DNA of 64,000 bases from Cryptomeria japonica. Its lineage: Eukaryota; Streptophyta; Pinopsida; Cupressales; Cupressaceae. The notes beneath the pieces are model-generated. The model saw only the letters and a list, made by a program, of their open reading frames with translations. It ran no database searches and had not been told where the DNA came from. Of this stretch, positions 11,388-21,255 are shown piece by piece. The position numbers and the translations under genes are program-made. The stretch's first letter is position 1, and each line of letters begins with the position of its first letter. The stretch is from assembly GCF_030272615.1 (NCBI RefSeq), contig NC_081407.1:149107744-149171743 (forward strand). Direction: 5' to 3'.

Positions 11388-11520
11388 TATAGTACTCGAC
11401 CAAGGAGGCTGAGTATTACCGACATTTATACAAGGGTGTAGTCCCTCGAGAGCGGAGAGCTCCTAGCTATGTGGCAGTGGCATCAACCTGATCCATACGC
11501 AGTCATTCTCAGACTAAGAG
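11388..11520 (+). pseudogene. PMD gene, C-terminal remnant beyond the solo LTR
   Basis: Directly after the target duplication, the plus strand continues the heptad-like segment of the PMD gene with KEAEYYRHLYKGV and RERRAPSYVAV, then a stop near 11490. Treating the solo LTR and one TATAG copy as an insertion joins the two halves in one sensible frame, apart from a TAG at the junction. So the LTR landed inside the gene. Confidence 0.6.
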
Positions 11521-11780
11521 AAGAGGTGTTACAGGGCCAACACGACATGATCTGTCTGGTGCAGATCCAAGAGAAGGGACATCCATTGCGAGACCCTCGG
11601 CCTCAGAGGATAGTCACACTTGATAGGTTTATTTTATGATATGGATCAATTTTGTGATATGGATCACTTTTGTTGTATTTATAGATAATATACTCAGTTG
11701 TACATTGTGACCTTATTTTTTAGATTATATGATATATGATGGCGATTTTCTCTGATCCACATGTGATGTGTCATGATGAT
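11521..11780. other. unassigned AT-rich sequence before the Athila element
   Basis: No gene is seen. The sequence is AT-rich with GATATGGAT-type words like those at 7550-8290. It ends with ATGAT (11776-11780), the left target duplication of the Athila element, and continues on the far side at 24932. Confidence 0.6.
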
Positions 11781-13002
11781 TGATGAGCCTAAATAACAGC
11801 TCTATTTTGATAGATTTTTGCCATAATACTCTTGCCGAGGTCTTGTAATTAGATGACATTTGGATCATGATACTCTCCTAGTTGATACCTTTTAAGTGTT
11901 TTTGAAACTGATTTAACTTATACTTAAGGATATCATATAATGGTTTTAAATGATTTATCTATGCAAATATCCAAAATCAATCTTAAGTATTGTTTACATT
12001 GTATCATGTTAGCATTAGTATATACACATGCTTGTTGTGCACATTAATATCATGATGCAGGGTCGACAAAGAAGAGGTAGAGACTAAGTGGCGGTTTAAA
12101 GAAGCATCAAGTATATAGCCGCAATGCAGACCCAACTAGAGAAAAGCAGTAATGATCGAAGCCACTTGACTGGTCCTTCAACAGAATGATTTATGAAACA
12201 TTTATAACTGTTCTTAGTGGAGCTTAGATCCAGGAAGCAAGTCATGCTATATTTTCTTAGTTGCAGGACAAAAGTTGTTCTATTTCCTTGCGCCGACTTC
12301 TTCTTCTTCTTTTGTTAATAAATCATGTTTGCCTATTCTGTAGGAATGTGGTCAATAAGTTTGAAGTCTGTTAAAAGTTTTCTTATAAATAAAGGGATCT
12401 CTCTCCTCTCGGGGATAGTAGAGAATGATCATAATATTTGTAATACGCAGTCTTTTGGTATTTTATGTATTTTTCACAGTCAAGATGAAATAAAGAGATC
12501 AATGTGATTTTGAACGCTTAACAATTGTAATCTAAAAGTTTTGGAGATACTCATTTAAGGGGGCCCACTTGGTGAGTAATCCTTTGTGTGTTCTAGTTAT
12601 TTTTCATTCTTTAGTAGTAGTTGTTTTAGCAATCGTTTGTTCCTGCAGCCACTAGAAATAGTTCATGTGTCTGTTCCTGCAACCACAACAATAGAGTAGT
12701 TCTTGTTGCTTGCCAAAACATTATAATTTAACAATAGTTATTTAAGTAATTTCCAGTTATGAGATTAAGTATTAGTTCATTGAGATTTTGTGTGTTTACT
12801 TTAAAGAATTTCCTTTCCTGCTGTAATATAGAATGCTTGTGATATGAACTTGGTGCACATACAGTGCTGGCCCATTTTAACTTTGCATCCCTAGTTGATA
12901 AGTAAATGAGCCTTTGCTACATGAAAGCTATCTATTCAAAGATATTCAATCTCTGAATTGTGTTTTATTACCTAGTTGCCATTCTAGTTGTAAGGACCAA
13001 CA
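11781..13002 (+). repeat. 5' LTR of the Athila element
   Basis: It starts TGATGAGCCTAAATAACAG and ends AAGGACCAACA. It aligns along its whole length with 23753-24931. The main length difference is about 35 bp near 12645-12695, where this copy has an extra GTCTGTTCCTGCAACCAC-type segment that duplicates part of the neighbouring TGTTCCTGCAGCCAC. Confidence 0.92.
12384..12391 (+). promoter_or_regulatory. TATA box of the Athila 5' LTR
   Basis: TATAAATA lies about 600 bp into the LTR, followed by AAGGGATCTCTCTCC. The same box and downstream sequence are kept in the 3' LTR at 24358. It probably defines the transcription start of the element. Confidence 0.6.
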
Positions 13003-13006
13003 TTTT

Positions 13007-13024
13007 TGGTGCCGTTGCCAGGGA
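13007..13024 (+). other. primer binding site, tRNA-Asp type
   Basis: TGGTGCCGTTGCCAGGGA starts four bases after the LTR. It differs at two positions from the TGGCGCCGTTGCCGGGGA site typical of Athila elements, which pairs with the 3' end of tRNA-Asp. Both changes are C-to-T or G-to-A type. Confidence 0.85.
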
Positions 13025-14268
13025 TGGTGCCAAGCTAAGAACATGGGGTAGGGGTAGGGGGGTTGCCGGAAAGGAACATAACTAAAGGTTGGGTCTGTCG
13101 GACAGGTAGATGGTCAGGTGTGACAACAGATATGGGGAATGGTATCCACCCTTCCCTTTATCCGAAGCCGAGCGGATCCAGTTATTGTCGATCCACCCCG
13201 GAGGAAGGGGGGAAACCTCTGTCAGCATGGGTAGTCATCGAGAAGGAGTAGCCCGACTGATCAAACTGGAATAGAAGTACTCTCGGTGAGTGAACCGAAA
13301 CCAATCTCCACCAACTATAGATATAGGGGCCGATCGAACCGTTCGCATTGAGGAACATAATCGCCTTAGAATAGTGGGGGTGGCCAGGAGGAGATCAGAG
13401 GCGGGTTTCGGTTGAATGGATAGCAATTGTTTGAGCACCAGTAGCAATGGATGGAGGGGGCAACAAAGGCATGGGTTGGGACGGGGTAGGATTGAGACCC
13501 AACCCTAGGCCCAAATCTAGATCCGGACGACCAGAAGTAGAAGCGGAATAACTGTTCGATAACTTAGCTTAAAATGATCATGCCTAAATCAAGAAACTAC
13601 AGGGATTACGTGTTGATCGAGCAGATTCCCTAGCTCCATATCACGTGATAGAGACCGAACCATGTGATAGAGACTTTGCAGTGGTCGGCTCATTGACCTC
13701 GGAGTGGATGAAAGCACGCATTTCATTGGCATCGATGGGAGCGACAAACCCTATTGCCCCCACCCACCCAAACCCTATTGCCCCCCGCCCACCCCCCCAT
13801 AGAATTGTAGGGGTCATTTTTCTTCTAGCATACCCGAAGGGCCCCTGGGGCATCATTAATTGACTACTCGAATTGGAGGGGGGAGGAGGAGGCCCTACTA
13901 TTCTAAAGGGCTAGCAGGCATACATTAATTGACTGGGGCTGATTAATTAAGAAGAACATTTCAATCGGTGGAGGGATGGCCCATCAACAATCGGTTCACT
14001 CTTCATCGACATAAGAGCTAGGTCACATTCAATCCAATCGACTATAACTGCTGATAGAGGTGGGGAATCAGTTCAACACATGGGTGGGACCGCCCCAATC
14101 ATTGAATCAGGTCGAGTAGGGCTTCCAGATTCCAGTTATTCCTTTCTCCCCGGGCTAGGGTTGGTGAGATGATGAGTGCTATACTCATTCCATCCCCACC
14201 GGGTTCGGTTATTCCCTGCTACGATTAATGGCAGAGGGTCTCGATCTATCTGTGTGTGTGGGGTAGCA

Positions 14269-14556
14269 GGAACTATAGTTTCCCACCCACGTCAATTAAT
14301 TAATCAGCCTGCTCAAATAAGAACTATAGTCCCACCCAACAATAACTATTCCCTATGCACTGGTTAGATTCACTTATTCGCCGCGTGTGTGGGGAAGCAG
14401 GGTGGGGGGCTAAAGTGCCCTACTATTTGAAGGGCTAGCAGGTGTACATTAATGACAAGATTCTAGAACTGCCATAGAGTTGTAGGGAGTGGGCTTAAAT
14501 CAAGCCCTACAATTCTATGGGACTGATTAATTGACGTGGGAAACTCTAGTTGGGGT
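14269..14556. repeat. inverted repeat in the Athila leader
   Basis: The arm at 14269-14309 (GGAACTATAGTTTCCCACCC onward) is close to the reverse complement of 14522-14556 (ACTGATTAATTGACGTGGGA onward). The arms are about 35-40 bp with roughly 210 bp between them. A third related TGATTAATTAA copy lies near 13939. The arms could form a hairpin in RNA. Confidence 0.55.
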
Positions 14557-14838
14557 TGGGTGGGCCCCTAGTATTCTAAGGGCCCTACTATTCTAAAGGG
14601 CGGAGGATATAATTGTGGGTTGATCAAACTGGGAACTCTTAATACTATTGATCAGGAACTATCCCCTACCCCTACCCTGGCCTATTCTAAAAGGCCCTAT
14701 CCTCTACCTGGCTTGATAAAGGGCCCTATCCTAGCAACTATAGATAGTTGGGGCCCTACCCCCGCCCTATCTATAGGGCTTGGCGGGGGGTGGGCATTCA
14801 TGTTACGTATAGAATTACCATCCCCAGAACCAACTCAC

Positions 14839-14880
14839 TAACCAACTAACTAACTAACTAAGTAAGTAACTAAGTAATAG
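14839..14880. repeat. TAAC/TAAG simple repeat
   Basis: The tract is made of CTAACTAACTAA and AAGTAAGTAACTAAG words, a degenerate tetranucleotide repeat within the leader. It recurs briefly at 14884-14894. Confidence 0.7.
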
Positions 14881-15120
14881 CACTAACTAACTAATATTAT
14901 CTCCCGCCCACTCTTCCCTTTCTCTTTAGCACAACACTGGACCCTACCTCCACTATCGAGCTCCCTCCCACCCTTTCTCTCGAGTGGAATAGATCACTAG
15001 AGATGAAGGGCCCCCACTTAGAGATGGAGAGTTGGTCCGGGGGCTATTGTAGGGGGACCCAAAGAATATTTATAGGGGGAGAGAGCTGATCTCTTTGACG
15101 GCTGGAAGTTCTTCAAAAGT

Positions 15121-16380
15121 ATGAAAAGATGGAGGGCTTTGTACCATCCATTCCAGTGTGTAATCTACATGCATAGGAGGAGAAGAGATGCATTAGGAAG
15201 ATTTATTCCCTTGTATTCCATTCAAGATATAAGATCAGATCAAGCACCTGAAGTAAACCCTTTTGCAGAAACTTATGTGCGAAATAGAGGTGTTTTTAAT
15301 TTGTCAGAAGGAGACCTAGACTTCCTGAACAAACCCCCTGAACAAATTTTTTTACCTCTAGTCCTTTATCAGGGACCAATGGCAGAAAATCCTCCACCTC
15401 CGTCTGTAAACCCAACATTTGAGTTTCCCATTCTTGACTAGCTTGATAATGCAAATTTGAAGAAAATACCAACTTCTTCTCTTCCAAAATTTCATGGTTT
15501 GATAACAGAAGATCCGGATACCTTTTTGTTTGAATTTGATATCCTTTGTAGAAGTTATGATTATACCACTGATGCCCATAAACTTAAGTTATTCCCTACT
15601 ACTTTGAAAGAAGAAGCCTTGAGATGTTTTATGAGCCTAGGAAGAGATGTAATCACTACCTGGGAGGAGATGAAGGAAAACTTCTTGGATAAGTATAAAG
15701 ACTATTGCAAGGGAATGGACCAACATGGTGATGATATCTTCAGGATGACACAAAAAGAAGATGAAATCCTAGAAGACTATTTGGAGAGGTTTTTGTTTAG
15801 TGTCAGGAAATCCAAGCATAACACTCTGAGTGAAGATTCTATGAAGTTGATCTTTCTAAAGGGAATCAATGAGGATTGTGTTGACTCCTTAGATCTCATG
15901 GGAGGAGGATATATTAATCAAGTTCAATGGAATGACATCAGACAAATCTATCAAAAGTACTCCAGAGCTGCAGCCAAGAGGGGAAGACACTATAGACCTG
16001 GTTCTTCAATTGTAAAGTCATCTACAACAGTTTCAAGAATGGAAATAACTCATCTGTTAAAAGACTTTAAGGAGGATATAATTAATAATATGGCTACTCA
16101 ATTAGATACACTTCAGGAAAGAAAGAAGCATGATGAAGTAGAGGCTATGCTTGTTGAATTTTGTCCTCATTGTCAACAAAAGAAGAAGGACTGTAGATGT
16201 AAACTGCTAGCTAAAATTGATAGCCAACAGAGTTCCCTAGATTTCAAGCCCGTTTATGGAGATGATGAACAACTCTTTTATGTTGCACAACAAAGGCCTT
16301 TGCCTCCAAGACAAGGTATGCCAAAAGACACATTGTCATTTTTTAATCCTTATATGAACTTCAATGGACAAAATAATTAG
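15121..16380 (+). pseudogene. gag: Athila gag (one early in-frame stop)
   Basis: The frame opens near 15121 and runs to 16380, broken by a TAG at 15439. The second part (15457-16380) has the retrotransposon Gag core: a PKFHGLITEDPDTFLFEFD start, LKLFPTTLKEEALRCFMSL, and a TTWEEMKENFLDKY segment. This is the capsid protein that packages element RNA. A Cys-rich C-terminal part, FCPHCQQKKKDCRC, is present near 16160-16200. The first 106 codons contain no known domain but stay in the same frame, so they are probably the Gag N-terminus. The start codon is a guess. Confidence 0.8.
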
Positions 16381-17139
16381 TGACAATCTCCATACTCCCA
16401 GAGTTTTGGAAATTATGCTCCTCAGTCTTGGAATCTCTCAAAACCCTTGGCCTAATTATCAAAGTCCTTCATCTCAATGGCAGCAGCCACAAGGGAATCG
16501 ATCACCTCCTCAAGGTAATTGGCAATAATCACTGAAATGTAGGGGAGGACAACAATGGGCAAACCAATCATTAGGTTTCCTACAGCCACAACAATAGTCC
16601 CAACAACCGGCTTTAATGCCACAAGCTCCTAAGGCCACTCCATCCAAGCCAACCCAACTACCAATTGAGTCTGTGCCAAATCCAAATAAAAAACCCCAGT
16701 AGCAACAACAAGTTTTTTCAACTGATCCTAATAACTATTTTGCATACTCTCTCAATGTAAGTGATATCCACTTACAGTCAGGGACAACACTGCCTACTCC
16801 ATCTCCTCCAGTCATAACAGAATAACCATCTAAGGAGATTGCTCAGGGCATCACACTTGATAAACTTGGAAATCCTGAGCAAGTTCATAAATCTAAAACT
16901 TTAGGCACACATGTAAGAACTCCCCCGTTTCCTCAAAGATTGCAGGTAGAAATGTCTAGGCAACATGATGATATAGCTTTTGATTTTTTTTTTATCAACT
17001 AAAACATATATGTGTCAATATCCCAATGTTTCAAGCTATTAAGGACATTCTCATATATGGAAAAGGTATTAAGGAGGCATGTTTGAAGAAACCTGGGAGA
17101 AAGAAAAAAGGACCCAAAAACAGTGCATGTAGTAGGCCA
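16381..17139 (+). pseudogene. Athila gag-protease linker, heavily decayed
   Basis: After the Gag frame closes at 16380, the sequence still has a Gln/Pro-rich coding look in shifting frames. Repeated CAA/CAG-rich words encode a Gln-rich linker as in other Athila polyproteins. Many TAG/TAA codons sit where CAG/CAA would be expected, and a frame change occurs before the protease. No single open frame survives. Confidence 0.5.
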
Positions 17140-17530
17140 ATTGGTTAATATTATGTTAGGAAAAATTACTGTCCCTAAATATTCTAACCCAAGTAGCCCT
17201 GTTGTGAAGGTATTTATTAATGGAACTCAAATTAAAAATGCCTTGATAGACTTAGGAGAAGCCATAAATGTGATGACTAAGGATTTCATGTAGCAACTCA
17301 GCATTACTAGTCTTAGATCAACTCGAACGGTCCCGTAGCTTACTAATAGCTCTATTGTTCGGCCTGAAGGGATGGTTGAAGATATTGCTGTGACATTAGA
17401 TTCTTGGGAATACTCAATTGATTTTATAATACTCTCTCCTAAGGCAACATTGAGTGGATATCCAATTATTTTGGGAAGACCTTGGCTTGCAACAACTGAT
17501 GCATACATAGGTTGCAGATCATGGGATATG
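17140..17530 (+). pseudogene. pol: Athila aspartic protease (broken)
   Basis: The translated region contains ALIDLGEAINVM near 17240-17275, the Athila form of the retroviral-type aspartic protease active site (usually LIDLGASIN). A typical C-terminal motif, PIILGRPWLATTDAYI, lies at 17462-17510. The protease would cut the Gag-Pol polyprotein. A TAG at 17293 and a further TAG at 17338 interrupt it. The open frame from 17372 continues into the reverse transcriptase. Confidence 0.75.
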
Positions 17531-18850
17531 ACAATTTCAGATTGTATTACTACTAAAACACTTGCACTCTATTCTCTAGCACAACCACAACTTGATCAAG
17601 AGCAAGTAGTATGGCCAGACATAGGAGAAGAAGCAAAGGAAATTAATTTTGTTCAACAACTAATGATGTTAGCAAGGGAACCATTCATAGCACTTCAAGA
17701 GGATGATACGGTACTCTCTAACATCATAAGAAATCATTATGGAGCAGCTCAACAGTCATTGGGTATACTAGCGATTCCTCTACATACTCTTCTTCCATCT
17801 GTAGGATCTTTAGATTCTCTTGTAGCCACAGACATATTTCACACATTGCTACCACAAGAGATTCAAACCTCTTGTCTATTTGAAATATCTAATGTTGAGT
17901 TAGTAACTCAAATAGAGGTTGCCGCACGAAGAAATCTAAATATCAATAGTCAATTAGTAGAAGATCAAAGATTGTCATTAATAGAATTACTCAAAGCCCA
18001 ACAACAAGCCTTCACATGGGATTATCATGACATGAAGGGATTAAATACTACATTGTGTAGCCATAGGATTTATATCAAAGAAGATTGTAAACCAATTAGA
18101 CAGCCTCATCGAAGGATTAATCTTGCTTTAAGGGAAATAGTTAAAGAGGAACGACAAAAGTTGCTTAATGCAGGACTCATTTACCCTATTTCAAACAATC
18201 AATGGGTTTCTCCCCTGGTTATAGTTCCAAAGAAAGGAGGGAAATGGAGAGTTTGTGTGGACTATAGGGAGCTCAACACTGCTACTAAAAATGATTACTT
18301 CCCACTTCCATTCATAGATCAAGTGTTAGATTCTCTAGCAGGTAAGCAATACTTTTAATTTTTGGATGGGTCTAGTGGTTATAATCAGATAATAGCTCCG
18401 GAAGATCAGGAAAATACTATCTTTACCTGCCCCTATGGCACATATGCCAATTCAGTTCTCCCTTTTGGTTTATGTAATGCTCCTGCAACCTTTCAAAGGG
18501 ATATCCTTAGTATGTTTTTAGATATATCCCATGATTGTATGGAAATTTACAAGGATGATTTTTCTGCTTATGGGACTACCTTTAAGGAGGCATTCCAAAA
18601 TCTAACCAAAGTGTTACAGTGGTGTGAAGATCACAATTTATCCCTAAATAGTGAAAAATGTTTTATGATGATGCAAGAAGGAATAGTGTTGGGGCATCAT
18701 ATTTCTCAATCAGGTATTCAAGTAGATCCAGCTAAAATTGAAGTAATACTTTCTCTTCTTGCCCCTACAAAACAAAAGGATGTAAGAATTTTTTTAGGCC
18801 ATGTAGGGTACTATAGGAGATTTATCAAGGACTTTAGTTAAATAGCAGGA
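17531..18850 (+). pseudogene. pol: Athila reverse transcriptase (broken, altered catalytic box)
   Basis: A linker (17531-18050) leads to the reverse transcriptase: HRIYIKEDCKPIRQPHRR near 18060, VSPLVIVPKKGGKWRVCVDY near 18210-18268, and ELNTATKNDYFPLPFIDQVL. After a TAA at 18356, it goes on with LDGSSGYNQI, FTCPYGTYA and LPFGLCNAPATFQR. The catalytic box reads EIYKDDFSAYG (about 18541-18573), where related elements have FMDD or YVDD; the Lys would be expected to harm activity. A second stop at 18839 is followed by a change of frame before RNase H. Confidence 0.88.
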
Positions 18851-18875
18851 CCATTGTATTCTCTATTAACAAAGG

Positions 18876-19481
18876 ATGCTAAGTTTGAAATGGACAACTA
18901 CATGTGAAGAGGCATTTTCTAAACTAAAAGGAGCCTTAACTCAAGCCCTTGTGCTTAAAGGACTTGATTGGTCAATTCCTTTTCACATTCATACAGATGC
19001 ATCCGATTTTGCAATAGGAGAAGTTTTGGGGCAGAAGCAAGGAGTTTTGGAAAATGAAATTTATCATATTAGTAAAAATTTGCAAGGACCAGAACTGATT
19101 TATATTGTCACTGAAAAGAAAATGTTAGCTATCATCTATGCCCTCAATAAGTTTAGGCACTATATAAATGGTTATCAAATCTATGTGCATATTGATCATG
19201 CAGCCATATGGTACCTCATGAACAAAAGCTCCATTATAGGTAGATTGGCAAGATGGTTGTTGTTGATGCAAGAATTTTACATTACTATCATAGATAAACC
19301 AAGTAAAGAAAATGTAGTGGCAGATTTTCTGTCTAGAATTCAAACACTAGACAATCTTGAAGTCATTGATGATTCTTTTCCAGATGAGCATTTGTTTTCC
19401 ATCAACTTGAACAGTCCATGGTATGCTGACATAGCTAACAACCTAGCAACTAACAAGATACCTCCTCATTTCTCACCATAA
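18876..19481 (+). pseudogene. pol: Athila RNase H (one intact open segment)
   Basis: The open segment contains FHIHTDASDFAIGEVLGQ, EKKMLAIIYAL, VHIDHAAIWYLM and ENVVADFLSR. These supply the Asp, Glu, Asp and Asp positions of the retroelement RNase H that degrades template RNA in the hybrid. The catalytic residues look intact. It lies in a different frame from the reverse transcriptase, so an indel near 18842-18876 must separate them. It ends with a stop at 19479. Confidence 0.85.
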
Positions 19482-19490
19482 GAAAAAAGA

Positions 19491-20700
19491 TTGCTGGTAG
19501 AAAAGAGTTTCAACTTCTCACGGATAGCAGATTGCTTATTTCATACAGGGCCATATCAAGTTATGAGACACTGTGTTAGAGAAGATGAGACATATGATAT
19601 ACTCCATGCCTGTCATGATGAGCCTTGTGGAGGTCACTTTGCTACCAAAAGAAAAGCTCTCAATATATTGACTACAGGGTATTATTGGCCAACCTTGCAC
19701 AAAGATGTCGTCAAATACATTAGGAAATGTGATAGATGTCAAAGAATGGGAAGACCAACTCAGTCTAATGAAATTCCTTTACACCCCTAGGTGGTTGTTA
19801 CACCATTTGACAAATGGGGCTTAGAATTTGTTGGGCCAATTGATCCATCATCAAATGGTTGGTCATACATTCTTGTTTGTACCGACTATGCCACTAAATG
19901 GTTAGAGGTCAAAGCCTTCAAGCATGCCAGGGATAATAAGGTAGCAGAATTTTTATATGAAAAAATCTTCACTTGGTATGGAGTTCCTAAAGAAATAGTA
20001 ACAGATCAAGGGGCACAATTTACTTCCATTTTGATTACAACCATAGTTAATGAATACAATGTAAGGCATACGAAATCCACTCCTTATCATCCTTAGGCTA
20101 ATCGACAAGTAGAGATCACTAACAGGGAGCTTGAATCCATATTAACCAAAACAACAGCTCTTAACCAAAAAGATTGGTCTAGCAGATTATTTGAAGTACT
20201 ATGGGCTTATAGAACCACCTGGAAAACCACAACAGGGTTTACACCATTTGAAATGGTATATGGGACAAAAGCAATGATGCCTGTAGAATTTGAGCATAAA
20301 ACCTTGAGAACAACCATTGCCTTACATATGACTCTTTCTAGAGCACAAGAGGAAAGGCTCATGCAGCTTAATGCCTTAGATGAGATAAGAAAGTCCGCCC
20401 TACAGCACACCAAATCAGTTCAAAATCAGCACATGAAGTGGCATGATCGTTATATCAAAGATAGATAATTCAAGCCAGGTGATTGGGCCCTTCTCTATGA
20501 TTCAAGGTATAAAGATAATTTGGGAAAATTACAGACATGATGGTTAGGACATTATGAGATAATTGGAACATTCTCTAACGGTGTCATCAGATTATCTACA
20601 ATTGATCCTGTTAAGTTTAAATTGTTAGTCAATGGTCATTGGTTGCACCTGTACCATAAACCTCTTAGCAAGGATGACTTTCTACAATAGCTATCCACTG
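19491..20700 (+). pseudogene. pol: Athila integrase (broken by three or more stops)
   Basis: The H2C2 zinc-binding part (19590-19780) reads CGGHFATKRKA, then YYWPTLHKDVVKYIRKCDRC. The core has LEFVGPIDPSSNG and VCTDYATKWLEV near 19870-19910, then EIVTDQGAQFTS near 19990-20030, and a Glu near 20110, together the DDE triad that joins element DNA to the host. Stops at 19789, 20094 and 20466 lie in one frame and replace codons that are Gln in relatives. The C-terminal part (20467-20690) is rich in aromatic residues and ends near YHKPLSKDDF. Confidence 0.85.
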
Positions 20701-21255
20701 CCCATAATGTTGAGGTTCTTGCAGCAATTGGTGATGGCTTTGCCATTACCACTCCATCTTAAATATTTGTTGCATGATCATAATAAATACTTCCACATCT
20801 GGAGGAAGTACATTTATATGCAATAAATATTCCATTCCGTGTTCACTCATTTCTTTCCATTCACTCCATCCATTTCCGCCTCATTTTCCATGCATGATGA
20901 CTCAATGTCTTCAATTGCAGTCATTATCGTGTGATGTCAGGTGCGCTCGTGTATATTTATTTTTGTTGCAGGTATATAATTAAACCATATTAACTATCAT
21001 TATGATATTTTGCATAGTGTCCTTTTCAATCCTCCTCCGCATGTGTGGACACCTGTTAAACCTTAGGTTGGGGGGAGGGAACATATGCTAATAACGACTC
21101 TAGCGGGTAATTCTTATGTCCTCTTAGATTGCATTTTAATTTTTCAAATTTCTAGTTTGAGGTGATATTTTGTATTGTGCCCTTCTGTCTGCTTAGAGCT
21201 ATTTTTAGATTGCAGCTAGGTTCTGACCAAGTAAAGGCAAATTGAGTATATTTTA
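20701..21255 (+). other. spacer after Athila pol, with an internal purine tract
   Basis: No gene is recognised. The run GGTTGGGGGGAGGGAA at 21066-21081 resembles the polypurine tract before the 3' LTR (23741-23752) but lies 2.7 kb upstream. Similar G-rich runs after integrase are a feature of Athila elements. It might serve as a second initiation site for plus-strand DNA synthesis, which is inference. Confidence 0.5.

Larger units (their letters stand above)
13025..15120 (+). other. long untranslated leader of the Athila element
   Basis: About 2.1 kb between the primer site and gag has no recognisable protein. It is GC-richer than the rest of the window and full of short direct and inverted repeats. 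These include CCCTACTATTCTAAAGGGC-like words at 13893, 14418, 14583 and nearby, a 35-40-bp inverted repeat (14269-14309 with 14522-14556) and a TAAC tract at 14839-14880. Such structure could fold the genomic RNA for packaging or translation control, which is inference. The short open frames are not supported as genes. Confidence 0.65.

Noticed and set aside
13063-14841. Several 60-75-codon open frames in the Athila leader
   Set aside because: They occur on both strands in GC-rich repeated sequence, overlap one another, and match no known Gag or leader protein.
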